From the NCBI GenBank assembly GCA_902475785.1, contig CABSAN010000009.1, forward strand, positions 1-49,241: 49,241 nucleotides of DNA, given 5' to 3'. This DNA comes from an uncultured Collinsella sp. Its GTDB lineage: Bacteria > Actinomycetota > Coriobacteriia > Coriobacteriales > Coriobacteriaceae. The notes beneath the pieces are model-generated. The model had not been told where the DNA came from, did not search any database, and was given only the letters and a program-made list of their open reading frames with translations. The translations under genes and the position numbers were made by a program. How positions within the stretch are numbered: position 1 is the stretch's first letter; each line of letters begins with the position of its first letter. Positions 24,249 to 34,543 of the stretch are shown here, in pieces.

Positions 24249-27200
24249 TTATGCCTCTTTATGAATCTCGCCCATCACATCTTCGGCGGAGCACCCGCCA
24301 ACGACAAACAGGCTCCAGCCAGAAACGCTACGCCAAGCAGACCCAAATGCATCTTTGAAATCGCTCGCTGCTTCCTCATCAAGAAGAATGACCTTGGACT
24401 TGCGCCAAACAAGCGTGGCGTAAGCGCTGTCGCCGCTTGCATCAGATAGCTCCACGTCTTTGTCCGGAGTCTCCCAACGCAAATGCGGATTGTAGCCCAC
24501 CAATTCACGAACTAACTCGGTCCATTCATCCGAAGAATCGGATTGGATTGACAGTTTCATCGCTTCGGCCAAGGAAAGCGCCTCATTGTTCGCACCATCA
24601 TCAGAGGCCCATAGCTCAAATCCATCAACTGGGTCGGAGACACCAGCCTTGCAATCGAGCTCTTTGTCCTCATCGGCATTATCAGCAGAGCTGCCGGATG
24701 ACGAGGCAGTAAGAAGAGTCTCCAAAATTCGCCTTGCGGCACCGCGGGAAAGATTCGCCTGCACAACTTGGTTGTAATAATTTGCAATACAACCGTAGCA
24801 GCAAGTTTCTTCGCCACAGCCGCAATGACCGTCTACGACCTTATATGCTTCTTCAATAAGCTGTGGGACTTCATCGCTGAGCTGACGCGCGTGACCCGCG
24901 CCTCCAGGCACATCGTCATAGATAAGCACCGAGAAACCGCCGGCGTCATTTTTATACGTAGTCCCCCCGAGTTCAGTCTCGGGAACCTCAAGGATTTTAG
25001 CCGCTGCAGTGAACAACGCCCACATCACAGCTTCCCAGTCGGCATCATCAAAGTGAACTGTAACGTTAAAATCAAATACGAGTTCAAGGACATCGCTCAC
25101 GAAGGAAGTTCCCAAAGCGCTGTATCTTTTAATGGTAGGGGTAATTCCGCTTTTTTCGCACAAGTAACTGTGCTTGATTCTCTCCCCACCAGCGGCGGCA
25201 CGACTGCAGTAAGAGCAGACCCGAAAACCCTTAGAAGGACTGCTGGTCACACAAAGCTGACCATTTTCGGCATATTTGCTCCGAACCGCGCCACCAGGAA
25301 AACGATGCTCAGCGGACATCGTCTCGTTTGGCCAATGTTGACTGAAATACACAGACGAATATCCTCTTAGACGTGGCTTTCTAATGCCAATGCCCTTTTC
25401 ACTCTCTATGCCAACAAAACCATAAGATGGGACGAGCATTTTCTTTTCAAGAGCAAACTCAGTGTGACAAACGGGACATTCGCCCTTATCGCTGTAGTTT
25501 TCGATAGGCCATACAAAGGCTTCGCATTTAGGGCACTTTCCGTACCTGCGTTCATCCAGTTCTTGCCCCCTCATCTTTCTAATGCCAACAGATTTCCAAA
25601 GCGTCTTACCAGCAACGATTTCTGCGCCGGGTGCATATTCCCTGATAGCTTGCCGCATCCCCCTAGAAAGAGAAAGCCTGTTCTCCGCCAATGACTTCTC
25701 AACAGGAGGAAGATGAAGTTCAACGAGATCGGTAGGGAATCCATACTTTGGCAAAATGCCGTTCTCAGCAAGGATTTCGATAGTTCTTTTATTCTCGAGA
25801 GACTCTCTGATTTTTTGCAACTTGTAGGCGCGACTATAATCGGTACCCTCACTCAGTTCGATACCTTCCTGAATGCGCTCAAAATCGCCATGTTTTAGGC
25901 TATGCGTGAGAAGCAGCCTACCGCAGACATTGGCTCCACGTTGATCGACAGGACCGACGAGCTTGTCCGTCCATTTCCATTGATCAACGCCAATTTCATC
26001 CGCCACAGTCAGTTCTTGCGGAATGATACAAGCGAGTTGTTTGTAAATGCTCTCCGGCCGTGACGCAAGATAATGGCGAAGATTACAGAGACCCTCTGGA
26101 TCTTCTTCAGATAAGTTCATGAAGTCGTTGTACTTATGAGAATAGTCTTTGCCCAAACTCCGGCTCGCATAGCGGAAGAACTCGGACATAGCAACGGCAA
26201 AAACATGGCGTATCGCAATGGCATCGTTATCTAAATAGCACATCGGCACCCTCGTATTACCGACAATTATCTTTGCCGGATCCTCAAAGTATGCAATGTC
26301 GTGTGGTCGCAGGCGAGCAGACGTTATGGCATATCCGGGTTTACCCGCGCGGCGTCCAACGCGACCGGCTCGTTGCGTATAATTCGCGGTACTAGGTGGA
26401 ACGTTTCTCATAAAAATGGCCCTCAAATCGCCAACGTCCACACCCAGCTCAAACGTGGTCGTGCAACTCAAAACATTAACGTTGCCTTTGATAAATTCGC
26501 TCTGTATTTCTCTCGCCTTTTTGGAAGACAGCTGGGCTGTATGTTCCTCAATGTCGAGAGGAAGAGCCTCGTCCTGATATACCATTTTATAGAAGCGATC
26601 CTTGTCCATCGCTTGAGCGAAAGTCATTTTCACCATCGTGCCGTCACACTTCGCAGTCATGCAGACGCCATGCGTATCTAAGTGAGTTGCGCATCCGCAT
26701 GCATCGCAGCGATAAACTACGTCATCGTCAGAATGCGGGTACATTGTCCATATGTCCCTATTGAGCCTAAAGTGCTCCTTCGAATCGATGAGGTAGCCTT
26801 CGCCCCTAAACAGCTTACAAGTCAGATACTCCCCCGTAAACTGAAACAGACTCTGCAATATCGAACGCGAGTCTTCTCGAGACAACTCGATACCATATTC
26901 CCTTTTGCAATACTTGCGAATGAAGGCACTGCGCTTGTTTTCGGTGCCCTTCGCAGAAGCTCCCGCAAACTCGACAATATCCCTCGCCCTGGAGCCACCG
27001 CTCTCAAGTACCACAAGGTTACCGCGCTTCTCATGGTTATTCCTAAGGTCAGGAACTCCTTCGGGGACTTCAATAGCGTTTCTTTCGCGGAGCAACTCTA
27101 AACAGACCTTGGCAAACAGAATATAATCTTCGGGCGAAAGCCAGGTAGCCCCAGCTGCATTGAGGTTATTAACTTGGTTCGCAACAAGCTTCTTCACCCC

Positions 27201-29564
27201 TGGATGGGAAAACCCTTCATTGAATTCGGTCGGTTCTATCCTTACAATGCCAAGGCCTTCAAGGCTGTTGCGCGAGTCCTCAGCCGCAAGCTCATCAAGG
27301 ACCCAAGCCGTCGCCTTCCCCTTCCTATCAGAGCCCAAAACTCCCGGATAGCGTCTTCTTGCCACACTTGTTATCCAATTGATAACCGAACTCGGTGAGC
27401 AACCCTCGTCATCACGAGACAGGGCCTCCACCGCTTCTCGAATTAGTTGGCGATGCGTGATACTTCCATAGGTCCTGTCCATTGCAGGTGCGAAAAAGGC
27501 AGCATCCTGGCGCTTATCCGAGAAGCAGATAACGCTTCCAGCCCTGCGCTCTTCGTCAAGGTCTGCGAACAAATCATCCTCGTCTTTTTCCTCTTCATCA
27601 AAAGGCGGAATGTCTCTGACCAGGTCATAGCAGACGACGCTACCCGCAGCTTCAGGCGAAACACGCATCGGCTGAATTGCCACTGGAGACTGGTAGCCAC
27701 AGTGTCGACAGCGCGCTTCCTCCTCATCCGCTTGCCTCTTTTCGTTTTCATTGAGTGCGACCGGGATGCGCGAAACGCCCGCGTGCTCAAAACGATGCGC
27801 ACCGCCTTCGGCCTCATGCCAAAGAGAGCCACATATCGGACACAGCCATTGAACCTTTTCGTCAGAATCGCGCTCCGTCTCATCGGAAAGAAGTCGGTAG
27901 TAGGTTCTTGGAAGGAACTCATCGTCGGAATCCGTTCCCTCATGCCTGGGGTTTAGCCAAGCGGTCTTGGCTTCAGAGTCCGATTTTTCAACGCCTAAGA
28001 TATAAGCCTGACCACAGTGGCGACAGACCGACACCTCATATACAGGAGTATCGTTTTCATCGTCATAATGCTCTGCAATCGTTTTGTGAGGAGTCAGCTT
28101 ACGTGTATGCAGATTTAAATAGATGCCCTCAGGAGCTCGTAAAAACGAATGGTACCGGCTCGTAAGAATGGGGACATCCCTGGAGCGCTGCGCAGAGGAA
28201 AGCACCTCGACCATAGCAGTAAGGATTTCCACACCCCTCTTATCTCCCGTGAGCCCTTCGATCTCAAGCTCCTCAATGGTGCCAAGATCAGTGAGGTCGA
28301 AAAGACGCTCGCAGCGTCTCACCAGTTTTGCCGCAGATGATTCACCTAAAAGAACCTTTCCCAACCCCATTAGAGGGGACTCGCCGTCTAGTCTCGCTAC
28401 GACCTCTTCAGGAGCTCCACCAGATGCGAGCGCGCTGCGAATGTCTTCTACGTTTGCGTTTTCGGGATCGGAAAGTTCCCTGCGAAGTTCCGCCCAAATA
28501 TCTAGAGAAAGCGTGCCCCATGGCTTTTCGTCAAGGGCGTCTTGGGGCTGATCTTTCTCGCTCGTGATGACGTCAAGATTTGCGGGATCACTTGAGAAAG
28601 GCTCACCAAAAAGATCACGAGCAAATGTAGCCACCTTTGGCATATCTTCATCTGAGCCGATTGTTGCGGAAGTTGCATAACAATGAAGCTTGGGCAGCTC
28701 TCCCGTTTCTGATTCGATACGAGCCTTTACTCGACGCAACAAATATGCGATTTCGGTACCAAGCGCGCCTGAATAAACGTGCGCCTCATCGATGACAATA
28801 TGTCGCCAGTTTGTGCCAAATGCCCCTCCGAACAACGGCGCGTCCTCCGGACGCAGGAGAAGATACTCAAGCATAGAGTAGTTTGTAAGCAAAATGTTGG
28901 GTGGATTCTCACGTATCCTCTCGCGAGAGATGATTTCATTTGGCAGTCTAGTTTGATCCGGGTTTTCGTCTTTCCACTTACGGAGAGCCACGGACTCTTT
29001 CTCCTCAGTGTCGCCGGTATAACGCCCGAAAGTAATTTCGGTGCCCTTCAGTAACTTACGCAATCGTTTAAGCTGATCGTTTGCGAGAGCGTTCATCGGG
29101 TAAAGAATCATGGCGCGGACACCAGCAGAGCGCCCGCTCTTTTCGAATTCTGTGAGGATATCATTCAAAATCGGAAGCAGGAAGCACTCAGTCTTGCCCG
29201 AACCCGTACCCGTAACGACGGCATAGTTTCGCCCCGCCACGCTCTTTTCGATAGCCTTAACCTGATGCACGTATAAAGGGCGATAGGGGTCAAAGTTACG
29301 CGCATCTCCACCGCCCAAACTCATCATGCCCTTGCAGAGAAGTTCCTCATCCACCAGGTCAGCCACTGTTTTATCCTTGCGGTACGGAGGCGCCGCCTCA
29401 AGAAACGGACCCTTTGCGAGATATCCCGGCTCGCAAAGAATCGTCTCAAGCTGCTTCTGCAAATCCGCGTCATCAAAGTGAATAGTGGTAGCGATGTACT
29501 CGCGATAAGAGTCCTCCACTTTGCGCGCGGTCTCAATGGGATTGAATTCTTTCACATTCGTCAT
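24249..29564 (-). CDS. Giant DEAD/DEAH helicase with C-terminal DUF1998 (DruE-like)
   Basis: A 1771-residue SF2 helicase. Motif I is VTGTGSGKTECFLLP near residue 118, motif II IDEAHVYSGALGTE near 257, motif III SATIG near 290, and motifs V-VI ELGVDVGDL and QRAGRVGRRAGKPGYA near 1060. Between them lie cysteine pairs (CRHCGQ, CPICG, CRHCG, CDACG) likely to bind zinc. The C-terminus has the MZB/DUF1998 module: YDDVPGGAGHARQL then CGCGEETCCYGCIANYYNQ near 1580-1600. This architecture is that of DruE of Druantia, also of MrfA/YprA and DISARM relatives; DruE fits best on size and on its upstream partner. The ATG at 29564 follows GGGAG. More AT-rich than flanking core genes. Confidence 0.85.
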   Translation of the reverse strand: MTNVKEFNPIETARKVEDSYREYIATTIHFDDADLQKQLETILCEPGYLAKGPFLEAAPPYRKDKTVADLVDEELLCKGMMSLGGGDARNFDPYRPLYVHQVKAIEKSVAGRNYAVVTGTGSGKTECFLLPILNDILTEFEKSGRSAGVRAMILYPMNALANDQLKRLRKLLKGTEITFGRYTGDTEEKESVALRKWKDENPDQTRLPNEIISRERIRENPPNILLTNYSMLEYLLLRPEDAPLFGGAFGTNWRHIVIDEAHVYSGALGTEIAYLLRRVKARIESETGELPKLHCYATSATIGSDEDMPKVATFARDLFGEPFSSDPANLDVITSEKDQPQDALDEKPWGTLSLDIWAELRRELSDPENANVEDIRSALASGGAPEEVVARLDGESPLMGLGKVLLGESSAAKLVRRCERLFDLTDLGTIEELEIEGLTGDKRGVEILTAMVEVLSSAQRSRDVPILTSRYHSFLRAPEGIYLNLHTRKLTPHKTIAEHYDDENDTPVYEVSVCRHCGQAYILGVEKSDSEAKTAWLNPRHEGTDSDDEFLPRTYYRLLSDETERDSDEKVQWLCPICGSLWHEAEGGAHRFEHAGVSRIPVALNENEKRQADEEEARCRHCGYQSPVAIQPMRVSPEAAGSVVCYDLVRDIPPFDEEEKDEDDLFADLDEERRAGSVICFSDKRQDAAFFAPAMDRTYGSITHRQLIREAVEALSRDDEGCSPSSVINWITSVARRRYPGVLGSDRKGKATAWVLDELAAEDSRNSLEGLGIVRIEPTEFNEGFSHPGVKKLVANQVNNLNAAGATWLSPEDYILFAKVCLELLRERNAIEVPEGVPDLRNNHEKRGNLVVLESGGSRARDIVEFAGASAKGTENKRSAFIRKYCKREYGIELSREDSRSILQSLFQFTGEYLTCKLFRGEGYLIDSKEHFRLNRDIWTMYPHSDDDVVYRCDACGCATHLDTHGVCMTAKCDGTMVKMTFAQAMDKDRFYKMVYQDEALPLDIEEHTAQLSSKKAREIQSEFIKGNVNVLSCTTTFELGVDVGDLRAIFMRNVPPSTANYTQRAGRVGRRAGKPGYAITSARLRPHDIAYFEDPAKIIVGNTRVPMCYLDNDAIAIRHVFAVAMSEFFRYASRSLGKDYSHKYNDFMNLSEEDPEGLCNLRHYLASRPESIYKQLACIIPQELTVADEIGVDQWKWTDKLVGPVDQRGANVCGRLLLTHSLKHGDFERIQEGIELSEGTDYSRAYKLQKIRESLENKRTIEILAENGILPKYGFPTDLVELHLPPVEKSLAENRLSLSRGMRQAIREYAPGAEIVAGKTLWKSVGIRKMRGQELDERRYGKCPKCEAFVWPIENYSDKGECPVCHTEFALEKKMLVPSYGFVGIESEKGIGIRKPRLRGYSSVYFSQHWPNETMSAEHRFPGGAVRSKYAENGQLCVTSSPSKGFRVCSYCSRAAAGGERIKHSYLCEKSGITPTIKRYSALGTSFVSDVLELVFDFNVTVHFDDADWEAVMWALFTAAAKILEVPETELGGTTYKNDAGGFSVLIYDDVPGGAGHARQLSDEVPQLIEEAYKVVDGHCGCGEETCCYGCIANYYNQVVQANLSRGAARRILETLLTASSSGSSADNADEDKELDCKAGVSDPVDGFELWASDDGANNEALSLAEAMKLSIQSDSSDEWTELVRELVGYNPHLRWETPDKDVELSDASGDSAYATLVWRKSKVILLDEEAASDFKDAFGSAWRSVSGWSLFVVGGCSAEDVMGEIHKEA

Positions 29565-29576
29565 TATTTGCTCCCG

Positions 29577-32500
29577 CTATTTAAGAATGATACTGGTCGC
29601 GTATTCTCGTCGAGGGTCTCCAAAGACGTCGCTCGGTGACATTTCAACTGCGACCTCTCTCTTGTTGCCCAGCTGCCTTACCACGCTTGACGGAAGAGCG
29701 ACCTCCACAGAGCCCTTTTCCGCAAAGGCCGTAGCAATCGGCTTTTCGTCTCTTTCCTTATACTTAGAACGCCTAAAGAACCTGAAATGAATGTCACACA
29801 AGGGCTTGCCTTCAAACCGAAGAACATATCCAAGGGATTCGCCCGGCGATAGCTTCCAGCCGTTAATACCGAGCCCCTCGGCACAATCAAGCATTTGAAC
29901 ATCGGTCCAAGCTGGAATCAGCTCTCCCGTTGACACGTCATCGCCGTAGCACAGGGACAGCCTCAGGGGAAGACGGCTGGATGCCCTATAGTCAGTCTGT
30001 TGAAAGAGGCTTGCATGTCTAAATAGATTGAATCCGTATTCGCCAGGCTGTTTGAGGTTCTTGAAGAAAAGGGGTTTTGAACCGAGCATCACCAGCGCGG
30101 CCCTGTTGTATCTCCAACCATAGGAGATAATCTTAAAGTTTGCCGCGCTGGGGCCGAGTTCCAACGCATCTGCCAAACAGACTGAACGCTCCTTGGACAG
30201 ATTCGCAAGTCTTTCTGGCATGTCAACATCTATTGCAGCAAGGGCAAGTTTGGCATCGGTTTCTTTGCCACTCTCCCTCGAACGAATGCGGAGATGCAAG
30301 AACTCATCCTTCAGGAGGGCCTTCGCTTCATACCGCTCCCAGGCATTGAGGGAATTAAGCCTGTCGCATTCGCCTCCCGCATCGGCTTCTTCATGAATAC
30401 GCACAACATCAATGGGAAGGCACGCCTGGAAACCATATTCAGCTACAGCACACCCGTGATCGATGCTGATGGACACAGGCCTAAATTCTTGTATGGGCAC
30501 CACTGCGAATCGGTAGCGGAAAACGACCTTGCCACCGGCTGATTTCTGCCTCGCCTCTATGGTGCACTCTTTGATATGCCAACTGAAAAGGTTTGCCTTT
30601 GACGGATCTAACTCTATTCTTGCGGCACCCGCATTACCGGTATCGTCCTCACACATGACACGACGCGGTATCGACACCAGCTCACCATCGCAGCAACAAA
30701 CGATATCCAGGTCTTTAAGCGCATCCGCGCCATCAAGCGCCTCAATGCTCATAGAGGGAAGGCCAGCGTTTGTATCAAGCTCGTTAGGAATACGTCCATA
30801 CAAGTCAACGCCGTCGCTCGTTTCTCCGATGAGTCGATGCTTATATATCTTTGCGACGTAGCGCTCTTGCCAAACGGCGACCTCCTCACCTGTCAGCTCG
30901 TTAACAACCGAACCTGCCGAACCGGGCTCTACATCGTAGATGAAGATTTGACTATCGCCCCAATCGCCAGAAGTCTCATACTCCGAGACTGCCTTCATGC
31001 CCTGGCCGGGAACAATCTTGTATCCGTCTTTTACGATGTAGGCGATGCGGCGCCTTTTCGTTAACCGCTCGTTTTTGCCGCGCAAGCGATAAAAGCCCTT
31101 AGCGTCCTTTATAAATTCAAAACAACCGGGCTTGTTCCTACTAAACGACTGGCTCAACGAACTAAGCTCGATGTAGTCACCCGCTCGCTCATCTTTGTGC
31201 ATGAGCTTCAATTCCACGTCGTAACGAGCCCGAGGGTTAACGGCAATACCGACGGCATTCAAAATGCATTTTCCGACACTCATATCGAATTCAGAGCTTG
31301 CCTTTAGCTCGCCGTCAACATAATAGTCAATCTTGTCACCAGCAAAATGCAGCGGGAACTGTTGGCGCGGCCAGCGCATGGTCACAATACCCTCAGATAA
31401 ATCCAGCTGCAAACTGGCAATCGGAAGATAGATCAATCGGTGGGTGCCGCTTCTCCGCTCTTGCGTCTCAGCAGCAGCCCTTCCCCCGGTCGCCAAGGGC
31501 GGCACACGCTCCTGGTTGTCACGAAGGGCCTGCATTGCGGCTTCAGGCAGACCGAAACTAGATAGCATCGTGTAGCGGCTTCCAGCCCTATTCGAGTCAA
31601 CAATTTGCGCCGCCACGCGCATGGACGCCTCAAATAATGGAGCAATGGTTGAATCGGGCGCTTTCTCAAGAATGTTAAGGACTGCCTTTTCGGGAGCATA
31701 CCGACTCTCAGGGTTCTTTAGCTCCCTAAGAACGGAGCGCCCGTCCATCTCTCCGCCAAAACCTAGACTGCCTTTAGAAACTTCTTTCGCAAGCGGAAGT
31801 AATTTCTCCCACAGGTTTGACCAAGAATCTTCCGATAAGCCTCCGTGGAGGAGAGCGGTGTAGAAGTAGTAATTAACTTCCTCATCACGGCCGTACAAAG
31901 GCATTCCACGCTCTTCAACATGTTTTATAAAAATATGCTTTACAAGCCCCTGTACGTTACTGTCGCAAATGCCAAGACTCGCGAAGAAATTGCCCCATAG
32001 GTTATGATCGTTGAAAACCCTGCGCGCCTTGTCAGCAACATAAACCATAAAAGCGTTCGGCAAACACCTATCAATCAGCATCAGAACAATGCGAGGTTTT
32101 GTCGGGTAACGTTTTATGAGTTCTTCTAAAGCAGTGCTGAGCTCATCAAGGTCTGCCGAGAATTCCTCAAACGCCTGATAAACCATGACATTTTCAGACC
32201 TTGAGCCAAGGTCGTCAAAGGCACCCCGAGCTCTTTCTTCAAATTCCTCCAACTTTGCCGAAAACAAACCATGCGAGCGTGTGAGCGGAAAATGGCTCAA
32301 GTCGTATTCATATTGCTCTATCGAAGACGCTGTCTCGGTATTTGACTCGCGAGGAGGTCGGCTTTTCGGCGGGGCCTTCACGCTCGCTGGTTTCTCGACC
32401 ATCTTGGGCTGAAGCATAGAAGCAGCAAAGGCGTCCGGGGCCGCACGGTATTTCTTTCGCATCTTAATGATTGAATCGGCATATCTACTATCGAAACGAG

Positions 32501-32648
32501 CGTCTATCTCTTTATCGGTAAGAGACAAAAGATCGGGCAAGTAGCAAAAACCAGCATTCTGGATTGAACGCTTTAGCCGCACATCGTCAAAACTAAGCTC
32601 CGAGATGGGCGCCTTCTCCAGCCTCTCCAAGTAGTTCGCTTCGCTCAT
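29577..32648 (-). CDS. Large protein of unknown fold, candidate DruH (Druantia type III-like)
   Basis: A 1023-residue protein without an enzymatic motif I can identify. Residues about 10-50 (ISELSFDDVRLKRSIQNAG...LPDLLSLTDKEI) resemble the helix-hairpin-helix C-terminal domain of the RNA polymerase alpha subunit, a DNA- or protein-binding fold. A linker rich in Pro/Lys/Ser follows (about 80-110), then an alpha-helical region to about 390. The C-terminal 600 residues look mostly beta-stranded (repeated VDGEL-, EYGF-like strands). The ATG at 32648 has GGGG six bases upstream, better than the ATG two codons earlier. It ends 12 bases before the DUF1998 helicase. Its size and position match DruH of two-gene Druantia type III; homology itself is unproven. 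Confidence 0.6.
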   Translation of the reverse strand: MSEANYLERLEKAPISELSFDDVRLKRSIQNAGFCYLPDLLSLTDKEIDARFDSRYADSIIKMRKKYRAAPDAFAASMLQPKMVEKPASVKAPPKSRPPRESNTETASSIEQYEYDLSHFPLTRSHGLFSAKLEEFEERARGAFDDLGSRSENVMVYQAFEEFSADLDELSTALEELIKRYPTKPRIVLMLIDRCLPNAFMVYVADKARRVFNDHNLWGNFFASLGICDSNVQGLVKHIFIKHVEERGMPLYGRDEEVNYYFYTALLHGGLSEDSWSNLWEKLLPLAKEVSKGSLGFGGEMDGRSVLRELKNPESRYAPEKAVLNILEKAPDSTIAPLFEASMRVAAQIVDSNRAGSRYTMLSSFGLPEAAMQALRDNQERVPPLATGGRAAAETQERRSGTHRLIYLPIASLQLDLSEGIVTMRWPRQQFPLHFAGDKIDYYVDGELKASSEFDMSVGKCILNAVGIAVNPRARYDVELKLMHKDERAGDYIELSSLSQSFSRNKPGCFEFIKDAKGFYRLRGKNERLTKRRRIAYIVKDGYKIVPGQGMKAVSEYETSGDWGDSQIFIYDVEPGSAGSVVNELTGEEVAVWQERYVAKIYKHRLIGETSDGVDLYGRIPNELDTNAGLPSMSIEALDGADALKDLDIVCCCDGELVSIPRRVMCEDDTGNAGAARIELDPSKANLFSWHIKECTIEARQKSAGGKVVFRYRFAVVPIQEFRPVSISIDHGCAVAEYGFQACLPIDVVRIHEEADAGGECDRLNSLNAWERYEAKALLKDEFLHLRIRSRESGKETDAKLALAAIDVDMPERLANLSKERSVCLADALELGPSAANFKIISYGWRYNRAALVMLGSKPLFFKNLKQPGEYGFNLFRHASLFQQTDYRASSRLPLRLSLCYGDDVSTGELIPAWTDVQMLDCAEGLGINGWKLSPGESLGYVLRFEGKPLCDIHFRFFRRSKYKERDEKPIATAFAEKGSVEVALPSSVVRQLGNKREVAVEMSPSDVFGDPRREYATSIILK

Positions 32649-33030
32649 CAGCATCCCCTATGCCACAATCGCATTTGATGCCACCATTTTTGACCTTTTA
32701 TTAACACTGGTCTGGCGCAACGTGCTTTTAATCATACCGTGAGGCACTCATGTAGCCCGAAGAACAAAGACGCCCAATAGGGCTGTTTCTGCAGACGGTC
32801 GCTATCATCCGGCGAACAGCCTATGGGAGTGCCGGCCATAACTCGAGCGCACTTTTATTGCGCAACAAAACCGAAGCAAATATGATCCAATTATGGAGCT
32901 AGGAACGTAAATCAGCAGTCCGGGAGCCCGAGTACTCCCAGTGACACTACGTTTTGCCCCATGTCTGCGCGATACCAGCGCGTTATCATCGATATCGATT
33001 GAAGAGGGCAGCGTTACAGAGGGATTCCGT
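32649..33030. other. Gene-free 382-bp gap at the island border
   Basis: No convincing open frame, RNA or long repeat is visible. A TATGAT on the minus strand (32736-32731) could be a -10 box for the large operon, but no -35 match accompanies it. A small GGGAG/CTCCC inverted repeat lies near 32922-32940. Confidence 0.5.
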
Positions 33031-33216
33031 ATGCCAGTTGAAAGAACAGATCCATTCTTGCCAAACATCCCTGGCTTAATAATCGACAACCGCCACGGGA
33101 TGAATAGAACCATCCAGCAATCCATCGCCCGCGGCTACGATGACCTCGTAAACGGCCGAGTGCGCCCCTGGAAACAGGCCAAGGCCGATGCGGATCGGAT
33201 GCGAGCCATCAGGTAA
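33031..33216 (+). CDS. Orphan antitoxin-like small protein
   Basis: A 61-residue protein. Its C-terminal half, SIARGYDDLVNGRVRPWKQAKADADRMRA, matches the common end of type II antitoxins (Phd/RelB-like GL.D...GRv.pa.e...). This segment normally wraps the toxin. The N-terminal half, with PGLIIDNRHGM, is too short for a full DNA-binding domain. The ATG at 33031 follows AGAGGGA. No toxin gene is adjacent on either side, so it is either a remnant or a solitary antitoxin. It sits between the large defence operon and serC. Confidence 0.5.
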   Translation: MPVERTDPFLPNIPGLIIDNRHGMNRTIQQSIARGYDDLVNGRVRPWKQAKADADRMRAIR

Positions 33217-33349
33217 GGCCCCTCCCCCATGTAACCATCCTGTAAATCATAGCGGCGCACTCGAGTTTTACCGTGATACGGTCGCGCCTGGCGCTCCACT
33301 GTGCTAAAGTATCCCGAACGTTCAAACGACTACGAGGGGGAACTAGAAG

Positions 33350-34474
<1,125 letters not shown>

Positions 34475-34543
34475 CCCGCAACGCGCGGGCCGACCAGCCA
34501 CTTCAAACCACTTGTTTTAGACAAACCTGCTAAGGAGTTTTCC

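Noticed and set aside
24249..32648. DISARM as the identity of the large operon
   Set aside because: DUF1998 helicases occur in DISARM, but no methyltransferase, PLD-domain or SNF2 gene is present here; the two-gene DruH/DruE layout fits better.
32805..33125. 107-codon minus-strand frame at the island border
   Set aside because: Overlaps the antitoxin-like gene, has no ribosome binding site and unremarkable composition.
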